NCBI GenBank assembly: GCA_008973525.1
Contig: WACJ01000069.1
Location: forward strand, 744,001 to 808,000
Length of the DNA stretch: 64,000 nucleotides
Reading direction: 5' to 3'
DNA from: Stenopsyche tienmushanensis
Lineage: Eukaryota > Arthropoda > Insecta > Trichoptera > Stenopsychidae
The notes below the pieces were generated by a model, which was not told the origin of the DNA, did not search any database, and was given only the letters and a program-made list of their open reading frames with translations. Of the stretch, positions 48,581 through 59,740 are shown in pieces (the stretch's first letter is position 1; each line of letters begins with the position of its first letter). The translations under genes and the position numbers were made by a program.

Positions 48581-51196
48581 ATGGCTGAAATTAGCCTAGA
48601 TTTTTTATCACAATTCATAACTTCATTTGATGGTACGGGCAACCTCTCTTCTTTTATTCGTAATTGTGATCATTCATATCGATTAGCAAGCGATGCGCAG
48701 AAACCAATTATCTTTCTATTCATTCAAAGTCGCGTCACCGGTAAAGCGGACCTGGTCATGAATACCAGAGACTTTGAAGACTGGCCCACGTACAAAGAAT
48801 TCTTAAAAGAAAATTTCCTAGTTACTAAAAAATTTTCCCAGCTTCTATTGGAATTGCAATCATGCCAACAACTATTAAATGAATCCGTTTTAGAGTTTAC
48901 CCATCGTTTCGAAAAAAATCTGTCAAACCTTTTACAAGCTGCACGAAACGATACTATAAATAATATAGAATTAAAAGGAAAGCAAGATATGATTCATGAA
49001 GTAGGCTTACAAATATACTTGATCGGATTACTTCCCCAATATCACATAATTCTCCGGGCTAGAAATCCTAAATCATTCAAGGAGGCGTCCGAATATGCCA
49101 TTGAAGAAGAGAGCGTCAACAATTTCATCCGCGAAAAACCTTCAAACCCTACAAATAACTCGTGTACTATATGTAAGAAATTTGGTCATTCTTCGTTTAA
49201 TTGTTATCAGATAATTCAAAAGCATTTAAATTTTAAAAATAATTCGAATCCTCAAAATCGATCATATTTTCAAAATCTTTCGAATTCTAAAAATCAATCG
49301 TATTCTCAAAATCTTTCGAATTCTAAAAATCAATCGCATTCTCAAAATCATTCGTATTTTAAAAATGATTCAAGTCCTCGAAACCAATCGTACTCTCAAA
49401 ATCTTTCGAATTCTAAAAATCAATCGTATTCTCAAAATCTTTCGAATCCTCAAAATCACACGGATTCTCAAAACGATTATATTCTTCCAAATCATTATTT
49501 TTCTGCATGTCCAGAAACCTCTAATTTTGATCTTATACCTATTTGTGATTTGAAATCTATTGAACCCGTGAAACAGAATATTCACGATCTTCAAACAGAT
49601 CATTCTATCCTTAATTTAAACAATTCTACTTCTCATGTCGACATCCAGTGTTATCAATCAAAATCGCATAATTTTCTATTACGTATCGATACTGGTGCCG
49701 ATAATGCTGTATTCAAATCAGACCTTAAACCATGTTCCGAGACGCTGGTGGAACTAAAATCCTCATCAAATAATAAAATCCTAAATCGAGATAAATTCTC
49801 ATCTAATAATAAAAATCTAAATCGAGAAAAATCCTCATCTTATAATAAAGTCCTTAATCGAGATAAATTCTCATCAATCAAGAAAAATCTAAATCGAGAA
49901 AAATCTTCATCAAATAATAAAACGCGAATTCTAAATCGAGATAAACTCTCATCTAATAATAAAAATCTAAATCGAGAAAAATCCTCATTTTATAATAAAA
50001 TCCTAAATCGAGATAAACTCTCATCTAATAATAAAAATTTAAATCGAGAAAAATCCTCATCTTATAATAAAATCCTAAATCGAGATAAACTCTCATTAAT
50101 CAAGAAAAATCTAAATCGAGAAAATTTCTCATCATATAATAAAATTCTAAATCGAGATAAACTCTCATCTAATAATAAAAATTTAAATCGAGAAAAATCC
50201 TCATCTTATAATAAAATCCTAAATCGAGATAAACTCTCATTAATCAAGAAAAATCTAAATCGAGAAAATTTCTCATCATATAATAAAATTCTAAATCGAG
50301 ATAAACTCTCATCTAATAATAAAAATTTAAATCGAGAAAAATCCTCATCTTATAATAAAATCCTAAATCGAGATAAACTCTCATTAATCAAGAAAAATCT
50401 AAATCAAGAAAATTTCTCATCATATAATAAAATTCTAAATCGAGATAAACTCTCATCTAATAATAAAAATTTAAATCGAGAAAAATCCTCATCTTATAAT
50501 AAAATCCTAAATCGAGATAAACTCTCATTAATCAAGAAAAATCTAAATCGAGAAAATTTCTCATCATATAATAAAATTCTAAATCGAGATAAACTCTCAT
50601 CTAATAATAAAAATCTAAATCGAGAAAAATCCTCATCTTATAATAAAATCCTAAATCGAGATAAACTCTCATTAATCAAGAAAAATCTAAATCGAGAAAA
50701 TTTCTCATCATATAATAAAATCCTAAATCGAGATAAACTCTCATTAATCAAGAAAAATCTAAATCGAGAAAAATTCTCATCATATAATAAAATCCTAAAC
50801 AATATAAATCAAAATAAATTACTTATTCCAAATAAAAATCCTAAAATTAATTGTGAAACAGAAATTCACAAATCGGAAATCAACAAAGAGATAAATAAAA
50901 TTTTAAGCGTTAAATATTTCATATCTTTGGAAAATATGGTTGCATACCCTGATTCTATTAAATCATATGAATATAAATTTTCCAAAACCTTTGAACGCTT
51001 AGAAAAGCACAATTTGAAATTAAAGCATTATTTTAAATTTCTCCATTTTAGCAAAGTTGCTATCCAATTGCTTTCAATTATATTAATATCCTTTTATGTG
51101 TCAATCAATCTTTATTTAAGAATATATTACTCGTACTGTACTAAAATGACACATCTATTATATATACGCATTTACGCGATAACTGTTCAAGCTTAA
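48581..51196 (+). CDS. Gag / protease-like / tandem-repeat polyprotein of the LTR element
   Basis: 871 aa. Residues 1 to about 185 resemble a retrotransposon Gag capsid region (SFDGTGNLSSFIRNCDHSYR, LLLELQSCQQLLNESVLEF). The zinc knuckle is Cys195-x2-Cys198-x4-His203-x4-Cys208. About 215-305 is a Gln/Asn/Ser-rich repeat (NQSYSQNLSNSK type). A protease-like DTGAD lies at 370-374 in the same frame, so no frameshift is needed. About 393-742 is the 12-residue repeat array, rich in Asn, Lys and Ser. The tail (about 780-820) has an RT-like stretch ending FERLEKHNLKLK, in which the catalytic Asp pair is replaced by Glu-Asn, then a hydrophobic segment. It probably makes particle protein only. The ATG follows a leader of about 420 nt after the LTR. 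Confidence 0.85.
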   Translation: MAEISLDFLSQFITSFDGTGNLSSFIRNCDHSYRLASDAQKPIIFLFIQSRVTGKADLVMNTRDFEDWPTYKEFLKENFLVTKKFSQLLLELQSCQQLLNESVLEFTHRFEKNLSNLLQAARNDTINNIELKGKQDMIHEVGLQIYLIGLLPQYHIILRARNPKSFKEASEYAIEEESVNNFIREKPSNPTNNSCTICKKFGHSSFNCYQIIQKHLNFKNNSNPQNRSYFQNLSNSKNQSYSQNLSNSKNQSHSQNHSYFKNDSSPRNQSYSQNLSNSKNQSYSQNLSNPQNHTDSQNDYILPNHYFSACPETSNFDLIPICDLKSIEPVKQNIHDLQTDHSILNLNNSTSHVDIQCYQSKSHNFLLRIDTGADNAVFKSDLKPCSETLVELKSSSNNKILNRDKFSSNNKNLNREKSSSYNKVLNRDKFSSIKKNLNREKSSSNNKTRILNRDKLSSNNKNLNREKSSFYNKILNRDKLSSNNKNLNREKSSSYNKILNRDKLSLIKKNLNRENFSSYNKILNRDKLSSNNKNLNREKSSSYNKILNRDKLSLIKKNLNRENFSSYNKILNRDKLSSNNKNLNREKSSSYNKILNRDKLSLIKKNLNQENFSSYNKILNRDKLSSNNKNLNREKSSSYNKILNRDKLSLIKKNLNRENFSSYNKILNRDKLSSNNKNLNREKSSSYNKILNRDKLSLIKKNLNRENFSSYNKILNRDKLSLIKKNLNREKFSSYNKILNNINQNKLLIPNKNPKINCETEIHKSEINKEINKILSVKYFISLENMVAYPDSIKSYEYKFSKTFERLEKHNLKLKHYFKFLHFSKVAIQLLSIILISFYVSINLYLRIYYSYCTKMTHLLYIRIYAITVQA
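49758..50806 (+). repeat. In-frame 36-nt tandem array with 144-nt higher-order period
   Basis: About 29 units of 36 nt encode alternating 12-mers such as LNRDKLSSNNKN and LNREKSSSYNKI. Four units form a 144-nt higher-order repeat: the CATTAATCAAG marker recurs at 50094, 50238, 50382, 50526 and 50670, then at 50742 after a half period. No stop codon or frameshift interrupts it. Confidence 0.95.
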
Positions 51197-52555
51197 TTTC
51201 TAAATTACTATTTTTATATTGAACGTAATCATATGAATCCATTATAAATTTTAAAAAAACATTCTTCGACAGAAAAGCTTCAAAAAAACGATTTGGTTCT
51301 TTCAAAATTATCTCCATCGATTCTCTCGTAAATGTCACGATTGAGACTAATGCACATGAGAGTGCACATCAACTGAATAAAATTATCTAATTGATTACAG
51401 GTTGTTACTCAGGTTTAGCGGAACACCGCGATATCTAAATCAAATATCATCGCGAAATAAAACATAAATTCAACGCGATTCCTAAATCAAGATCATCCTT
51501 CGTCTCGAAACAAATCCCAAAATCTATTAAGATTTTTATCAAGAACAATTCTCTTCGCGAAATAAAAAAAAAAAAAAAGGAAAATTCCTAAAATCTTTGA
51601 ACGCTTAGGAAAGCATAATTTGAAATTAAAATATTCTTATAAATTTCTTAAATTTCGATTAACAGACAAACTTAGAGCTAATCGTATACTCTTTAATTAT
51701 TATTATTACCAACATTATTATTATTAATATAATAAGAAATGAATTCTATCACTATACTCAATAAATACTTTTATGACTTTCTACTAACTAATGAATTATT
51801 TCTTTTTATATAAATTTTCACTACAATTTATAGTATATATAAGTATTATCGTATCATTATAATAAAGAAGTAATATCCTTTCAATCGTATAATATACAAA
51901 TGAATGTATACTTTTATTAACTAACCATTTGAACCACGTATAAAAAAAAATGTGTTTAAATTTAATATATCAATACGTATCCAAATATTTCGTCGCTACT
52001 TGACAAATAAGTTATAGCAATGTATCAACTACAATTAATGTTATTAATATCTGATTGTAGCATTCTTATATCTTTTCATGTTTAATAAATTAATAAAAAA
52101 ATGTGTTTTATTTACGTTCATCAGAATAATTATATTATTATTGTTCTACTTAAATATTGACTTGAATTGCACCATTTTCTAAAATGTATTATTTCTAACA
52201 CTAATTCTTATTGTCTTATGTTATTTCATTATATCTTTATATAAAAAAAAAATGTATTAAAAAAAAAAAAAAAAAAATCTTTTGGAATTTAATAATTCCT
52301 ATCATAACTTATGAATTAAGTTCATCGTATTTTTGTATTATAATTGCATAACATAATTCATATCATTTCTAGTGAGGAAGAAAACCCTCTTAGCTTTATA
52401 TAGAATCTTATCACAGTCAATTCTATAAATCTTCACATTGTAACTTATTGTTCTAACATCATTGTTACTTTTAAGTACGGAACCTTAAAACTGGTCACAT
52501 ACCCCCTTTCTTTCATAAACCATATATTTTCTTTCCATATATGTTTATTTTTAAT

Positions 52556-52563
52556 GAGGGAGG
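52556..52563 (+). promoter_or_regulatory. Polypurine tract
   Basis: GAGGGAGG lies directly against the 3' LTR start, where plus-strand DNA synthesis is primed in LTR elements. Confidence 0.75.
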
Positions 52564-53227
52564 TGTTATGTACTCGACATCGAAAGCATCGCCAAGCCAC
52601 CGATTGTGCTATCAACTCTGAACTTTTTCATGTAAACCTTTAAATCTTCCATATCTACAAATGGTCGGAGACTCGACGATGTGTTATGTAATCAACATCC
52701 TGTTTAATATCTGTGTTTCTATTTAAGATATTTAATCTACTTTAATATGTTTGGCTAATCTTCAACAGCGATTATAACTTGTATCGACCGAAGAAACTTT
52801 ATCTTTCGTTTTTATGCTGACCAAACTTCGAAAGCGTCGCCAAGCCACCGATTGTACTATCAACTTTGAACTTTTTCATGTAAACCTTTGAATCCTCCAT
52901 ATCTACAAACAAGCGGAGACTCGAAGATGCATCGAACACTCTTCTTCCATCAGTCACACATAAAGCACTTCGTCCATCTTTCATACATAGAGTATTATTC
53001 TCTATTCACTCGTAAAGCTAATATTAATTCGTGTTAGCTCTTCGAGCTATTGATTTACGATTACGACATACGATTCTTACATACTGTATATTGTTAAATT
53101 AATTACTAATAAATACAAGTTGTTTAAAAGTGAAGTTTAACTGAAGCACCACCACTCCATTCACTGTCCATAACAAAATTTGGCACAGCCGGTAGGACTT
53201 GCCCAGTCCAGCTCGCTGTCCATAACA
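52564..53227 (+). repeat. 3' LTR
   Basis: 664 bp, identical by eye to the 5' LTR, followed by CAAT. Confidence 0.95.
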
Positions 53228-53345
53228 CAATATTCAGTAATTTATTCAAGTACACATAAACAATACATTTGAAATCGATTCATTTTATCATTATTAGTCG
53301 ATAAATTTGGGTTAACGATCTATACAACCGTACGATGCAAAAAGA

Positions 53346-54837
53346 GGATCGGGTGTAAATGCATATAAAGTGTATATGACCATTATTTAAATAGATTTTG
53401 ATTATGAGATCCGAATGGTTCCTAGCATTGTCAAAGCCACTCGTTGTTCCAAATGATTAGTATATATTCACTTTAACGAATATTTGTTTTGGATCATGAA
53501 CCTAATTTATTAAGCTTTAAAAAAACAAGTAGTTTTGATACATCTGGCGTTTGTTCGTCTTTGAGACATACAAGGGTTGTTCAATTAAATTTCCATTGTT
53601 ATAATGATCAAAGCACATTACTCTTATGCATGCACACTTAACATTAGAGTATGACGCTTAATGGTTGTCTACACCTGAAGCACCTGGGCGGCTTAAGACT
53701 TCTTTGTAGCCTCTTTTTCCGCCCATATTTAGCACTCTGAAATGCTTTAATTTGCAAAAAGACTTCCTTCGAAACATTTGTTAAGATATGGGTCAAGTAA
53801 ACTCATTAATAAGGATTTATGTTATCTCCAAACTACTTCATTAGTTGAGCAATCTCCAGCGCTGCCAGGTCGCTTGTTTTTACCCTTTTTTCAGATATTT
53901 AAATTTCAAGACTTAATAAACCATTCGGAAGCTCATAGGTAATATATATCGGGTGTATACGAATTGGGTCAAAGAATGGAGAAACGCTCGTAGTATTGTA
54001 TCTGAACTTAATGTACGAATTACGTGACGAATTTGCCTACTTGAACTTAGCGATGATCCCATGGCTGGAGTCCAAATTTATATGGGTTGATTATGGTCGA
54101 ATAACGCAAAAAGCGTGATGATTTCCATGGATTAAACCACTCAAATCGCGAATTATAAAGCGCTTCCAACGATATGCAAACATGTTAATTCCTAGGGTGA
54201 AAAATAGCACCTTTGGGCTTTTAACGTCCAAGACAGCATTTGAAATGTTCGATAAATTTTGCGGGATGAGTGCATAATGTCACAGGATGTTTTTGATATA
54301 TTTCCTGTACTAACGACGTTGCTTTCATACGAGCCGAAGGATTCGGCAAGAGCCTTTTAAGATAGCATCGTTCCGTCTTGTAATAACATGTACGTTATAT
54401 TTTGTAATGTCACACGTTGCTACGCGTTAACTATTTTGTTTCTTATTGTTAATGTCCTTCTCTCACCTGGGTGAGTTATTATTTTTTTTTTTTACCTTTT
54501 TGTGAAAGAATTTTAGATGAAACGTTTTGCGACGGGACGATTTGATACGCTCCGTATGAGGTAGAGACGCTAATGTCGCCGTGTAGGTCGGAATCCAGCG
54601 ATAGTCAACTGTTAATATTAAAGAGTTACTTAACATGTACATGAAGAGTAATTTAAAAAATATATATAAAATCTCTACATGAGAATTTTATCCAAAATGT
54701 CCAAAAGCTTATGATGATAATTTCATCAAAAATACAAATAATGAATAAATTTATGGAAGCAAGCTGGATATTTTGGAGCTCTTTGACATTTAAACTCCTT
54801 AACCTTTTTCTGAGTACTTACGGAAATATCCGTTTTG
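53346..54837. other. Intergenic DNA, no gene seen
   Basis: AT-rich, no exon or element recognised. Confidence 0.45.
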
Positions 54838-55140
54838 ACCTTCACTATTCAGAAAGGGCACTCTTGTGCATTGAAGCTCCGAGGAGGACAGAGACAGAGA
54901 GAACTTAGCGCAGTTCGGGAGACTGAGACGGAGAGCTTCGCCGCATGCATCGCACGATTGTATAGATCGTTAGCCCAAATTTATCGACTAATAATGATTT
55001 CGATTTCAAGTGTGTTATTTGTTTACGCAAAAAAACGACCGAATATTGTGTGTTATCGAGAGTGTTTGTTTATTTAATTGTTTGCTGTTCTTCGCTGGTG
55101 TTGAATGAGTCTTTGTCCAATTATCATTTTCTTCTAAAGG
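54838..55140 (+). repeat. Repeat R2, copy 1
   Basis: TTCACTATTCAGAAAGGGCAC through TCTAAAGGAGAAGCAAATGAATC is nearly identical to 58005-58245. Its second half (ATTGTATAGATCGTTAGCCC onward) is homologous to the TTAA MITE family, for example 61975-62110. Confidence 0.75.
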
Positions 55141-57414
55141 AGAAGCAAATGAATCTCAGAATGAAATGCTTTTTAAGCTAATATGTGACCTTTTTGTGTC
55201 GATAAAATGAACAATTTATATAAAAGATTTATGATTTTATATAAAAATTCCGCATGTAAAAATTGAGAATGGAACGAAATGTTTTGTCATTATATTTTGC
55301 AAAATCGCTTTTAATGACCCCTGATGAAAAATGACACAACGCGAGTACTTCCGTTCAATACGTGCAAAGCCGAGAGTCAACGTGTTTTGATTAATGTATT
55401 TAAATTATTAGGTTTGATAGTAGTTCAAGATAAAAAAGAGCTTGCGACTGTAACAGCGTTACGGCGTTAATAAGCGTTTTGAACTTGACATTCAAGCATT
55501 TCTTTAGCGCCAAAGCTACTAATTATATAAATAAATCTAATAAGATTTGATGCCTACTTATCATCGATCAGGCGATGTAATCTCTTTTAAAAAAATGGCA
55601 ATCATTATACATTTTACACGTTTTACAAAGAAACACAAATCGCTTTAAGCTTGGCGAGTTTGTAATCGACCAAAGTGGGATGATTGATTCCATTCTAGGA
55701 ACCCCTACAAAATTGTGGGTCATCTTGAGTTTTTCCGCTGCGAGTGCTTCCATCATCAGGATCGGGAATGTCGACGACCAAATAATCACCTCATTACCAC
55801 GATACGAAGAAGAGTTTGCACAGATTACTGTAATTTTTGGGATAATTTAGCTCGAAACCGGGAATCGCCATGTAAATTGATTTTCGACAAAGTCCGTTTC
55901 GTCGGCGTCCAATGATTAAAGATGTGCAAAGTGTTCGCTAAAATGTACGCTGAAGAATTGCATGTACTGAACATGCATTCGTGTTGCATCGATGCAATTA
56001 AAAACTAATTAAATCCGTGGATATTGGTAAAAAATATTAGATAAAAGGAATTCCAACGAAAAGTAATTTTGGATACGATCATTTAATTCAGGGGGTTGAT
56101 TCATTCGATCGATGTTTAGCATATTAAAAATAAGGGTTTTTATGTATTTAACTGTGCTCTACTTAAAGGTATTGTGATTTCGAATAATAATCGCAAAGAA
56201 ACAACTTTGATGTGCAAATATTTCAAAATTATATGTGTAGAATGTTTCATTGACTAAAAATGCATTTAGTGACTTCTTACAATAAAGTATTTATTTTACG
56301 ATTTACATTAGTATAGTGCAAAACACTCCAGACTATAAAGTGTTAAGAATAAAATTGTGTTGCCGTTTCAATGATGATTTTTAATTAAAATGTTGTTCAA
56401 GTGTGCCAAAATACGTTTATACTTTGTGGTGATGATGATCTGCAACCTCACGACGGTACAATTTTTGTGCAATTTCTGTAGTAGCAAATTGGCTGACTAC
56501 CTCATCACCAGAACTGACGGGATTTTTTCTTGGCTGTCAGCATGATGTACTACCGTGGCAACCTCTTTTTTCTTTTAATTTCGCATACACTTATCGATTT
56601 GATTTATTATAGTGTGTTGGTCACGGTTAATCAGAAGTAAGCGGCCGAACACGCGTTCGATGTCTTAACATTCGCGCCACAAGAGCCTAGACCGAGTCCC
56701 AAAGAACCTAGCGTGCCCTATAAATATGGAGTAAACGGTTTTATTACACGTGTCGATCGTCGATAAACAGAAAATCGATAATCCCTCCAAATGACCGGAA
56801 TCTCCAAAAATAGCCAGTTTGATAAATTGTTCTCGTTCATATTACCAAGTTCAATTTTTTATCCTTCGATTATGATTCGGGACATGGGGAGCCTATGAAG
56901 TTGAAGGCTTCGAAGGTCAATTTGACTACCTCGTCAAATGACGATTTATTACCACCACAAACGAGAGCGGTGATCACGCAGACTCATCAAAAGATAATAA
57001 ATGATGATCCGGTTTTATGTACTCCTTCGAATGTAAATAAATAATGTGCTTCCATTTAATAAATTTGCTCACAATGAAAACACGATGGTCGCACTAAAAC
57101 TTGATGGAGGGGTTGCTTTAAAAAATGCGATCCACTCGAATTTTTTATGGGAATTGGGACAAGAAAATACATAATAGAAAGAGAATAAGAATAGAAATGC
57201 AGACAAAACGAATATGAAAGATGCTTCCAATTCAACATACTTATATAGAAAAGGATTGTTTCGCTACTTCCATACTACAATCTTGACTATGGAACCATTT
57301 GATCTTATTGATATGATACCTGACTTTCACCTATTTGTTCCAGCTATGTCTATTTTTTTCCAGTTTGCTCCCAGTCAGACCAATTAAATATTGTTTGATT
57401 GTGCCCAATTGGCA
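55141..57414. other. Intergenic DNA, no gene seen
   Basis: AT-rich. Minor GC-richer patches (55650-55920, 56640-56720) carry no recognised exon. Confidence 0.45.
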
Positions 57415-58815
57415 CTAAACGCCGAATACTTAGATGCGACATCATTACCCTTGGCTAATACAATTTGACAAACAATTTTTTGCGACTTAACCACATTTGA
57501 CTACTCCTAACTACTATGCTTATATGGTTGTATGTATTTTAACTATTGGTCACTTGACTAGTAATTATTTACAGATTAAATACTTAAATTCTCTTTTAAC
57601 AGCAAGCTGATACTACTTTTACAAATCATGACCAGCTTGTAACTCGCTATCTTTTACATAGTCGACCCTATCCAACAATATAGAGCATGATAAATCTTAC
57701 CGGTTCAGAGCCAAGAAGCTTTATGAACAGAACAAGAACAAGAAGAACACCAAATATACGGCCTTGAAGAGAAGCATATGAAGAACTTCACTTTGCAACG
57801 TCAACAGCATTGTCTTTCGTTGACTTCTATATCGTTTTGAAATCGCCAAACTGAGAGGGTCAACTTGAAATAGGAAACCACTCAGTCTCGAATTTGCTCA
57901 GGAAAGTTGTACGAGACACCTTACACACCCTCAGTTAGTGTAAGAGTGAATCCGAGATGGACTTAACTCCTACGGGAGTACTATCGAAGATCCTCCGTTA
58001 TCTCCTCCACTATTCAGAAAGAACACTCTTGTGCATTGAAGCTCCAGGGCAGACAGAGACAGAGAGAACTGAGCGCAGTTCGGGAGACTGAGACGGAGAG
58101 CTTCCCCGCATGCATCGCACGATTGTATAGATCGTAAGCCCAAATTTATCGACTAATAATGATTTCGATTTCAAGTGTGTTATTTGTTTACGCGAGTTGA
58201 GTCTTTGTCCAATTATCATTTCCTTCTAAAGGAGAAGCAAATGAATCGATTTTTTGTGTATTGTTTATGTAAAGAAATGACGTGATCTTGTATGCGCTAT
58301 CAAGTGTTCATTTACAATTGACTCTGCCTCGAATTGAAGATTGTCTTACGCTGATAGGAGCTGACAGAAAGTGATCGGTGTAAAGCGATTATGACATCAA
58401 CGACATCATCGATTTTAAATTTGCGAACGAAAAGGTATGTCTTTACCCTAGCCTGGCAATGCCCAAGCAAGGAAAGGAGGGACTGGACTCTTTGCACTCG
58501 AGAAAGTCCTTTCCAGTAGAATCAAAAAGGTCATTTAGAGTAGTTTTCCACTGTTTTCAGAAGAAAACTACTCGGTCTTTACAAATTTCCCACATACCCT
58601 ATCGAGATGGTCGCGAAAGCGTTCGTCAATACGTTCATTCAGCATACTCGCTGGGTGAGTGTTTGAAATGAAATTCGGTGGTAATACTACCTTCAATATC
58701 GAGCGAATGTATGATACATACGTGATGGATGTAACCCCTTTCTGTGAATGGATATTGAAGAGGCCCATGATTCTGCAGTAGACTATTTGTGGCTGCATTA
58801 TGATGATGATGATAT
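57415..58815 (+). repeat. Interspersed repeat R1, copy interrupted by R2
   Basis: 57415-57965 matches 27270-27850 and 58436-58815 matches 27857-28245. The intervening block of about 470 bp is absent from the 27-kb copy. The 3' end again has the CAGTAGACTATTTGTGGCTGC block and an ATGATGATGATGAT run. Confidence 0.75.
57966..58435. repeat. Repeat R2, copy 2, nested in R1
   Basis: Includes the near-identical match to 54838-55140 plus flanking sequence up to 58435. Its presence only in this R1 copy dates R2 insertion after R1. Confidence 0.65.
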
Positions 58816-59039
58816 AGAAAAAGAGGACTTTGATGCCAAGTATTGAACATGATTGCTTAGAATAGGTTTTATTACATTTTATTGGGGAAGATTGCAAAAT
58901 TGTCCTTCGATACGCTCCCCTGGGTGAGTATTTGTAAATATCACTTTCAAAACTGTATACATTTCAAGGATCAAAGATCAATTTAATTTATTTCGACACG
59001 ATAAAGGTGCTGTTGAACTGTTGATCATGAACAATCATA
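58816..59039. other. Short intergenic stretch, nothing recognised
   Basis: AT-rich, between R1 and the Tigger relic. Confidence 0.4.
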
Positions 59040-59740
59040 CATTCTCGATTATCCGCGCTGCTGAATGCTGGGGAGGAGATGCACGGATAACTGAAAAACA
59101 TGGATAATCCGAATCATCAAATATTTACTTAGTTTCGATTATAATATTATATTTACATTACAATTTTTTGTTTCATAATTTTAATACTCATTATTTATTA
59201 AGAAAACGCTCATATCTATCAAATACTTAAAGTGGTAGTCCCTCAAAATTTCACGCCTTCGTTTATGAGAAAACGAATAATTACGCGTTGCGCAACATAT
59301 GATGGTACTTATCGCACTCTTTCTTCAGCGACGGGGTTTTTCTAAAAAAAAAAACAACGTAGAAAAATAAGATACTCCATTTGTATTTTTATATATCGAG
59401 ATCGAGATTTTTTAGCTTTCCCAATCACCAAAAGTTTCATTTTACGAGTTCCTGATGCATTTCCGCAACACATGACAGTTATCTTTTCCTTGGATGATTT
59501 ATTTTCAGGAGCTGACTTTTCGCTTATTGAAGCCAGGCTTTTTGTCAGCAAGCGTTTTCAACACACCTCTGTCTCATCTGCATTATAGATTTGATCGGGT
59601 TGCAAATGTTCTCTTTGTAAATATTCTTGAAATTCGATGTAGAATTCATCAGCAGTTTGAACACAGGAACAGGGACGTTCTACCTAACTTCTCATGGAAA
59701 TTCTTAGTTGTTTCCATACAAATTTGACATTGATGCATCA
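59040..59740 (-). pseudogene. Tigger/pogo-type transposase relic
   Basis: Minus strand 59551-59342 reads SLASISEKSAPENKSSKEKI, then TVMCCGNASGTRKMKLLVIG. This matches the style of Tigger/pogo transposases (K-x-S-K-E-R-x-T-x-x-x-x-x-N-A-x-G...PLxIGKS). Further upstream (59740-59555) frameshifted pieces continue, such as KENICNPIKSIMQM. The left flank has several GATTATCCG-type motifs common in pogo-like ends. N and C termini are missing and frames are broken. Confidence 0.7.

Larger units (their letters stand above)
47494..53227 (+). mobile_element. LTR retrotransposon, gag-only, apparently recent insertion
   Basis: 5734 bp with two identical 664-bp LTRs that start TGTTATG and end CATAACA, flanked by CAAT (47490-47493, 53228-53231). 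A Ser-tRNA-like primer binding site follows the 5' LTR, and a purine tract precedes the 3' LTR. The only long ORF carries Gag, a CCHC knuckle, a protease-like DTGAD and a tandem-repeat region. No RNase H or integrase is seen, and the RT is reduced to a damaged scrap. Gag style and the tRNA-Ser-like site suggest a Ty3/gypsy relative of the 17.6/297 sort. Movement would need enzymes supplied in trans. Confidence 0.92.
47331..53345. mobile_element. TTAA MITE split by the LTR retrotransposon
   Basis: Left part 47331-47493 begins TTAACCCTTTGAGTTATGAG. Right part 53228-53345 ends near CGATCTATACAACCGTACGA. Joined across the LTR element, the two parts match 61887-62244 in reverse. The target of the LTR insertion was therefore an older MITE. 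Confidence 0.75.

Noticed and set aside
49758..50806. CRISPR-like array
   Set aside because: Contiguous 36-nt coding tandem repeats without unique spacers, inside a retrotransposon ORF.
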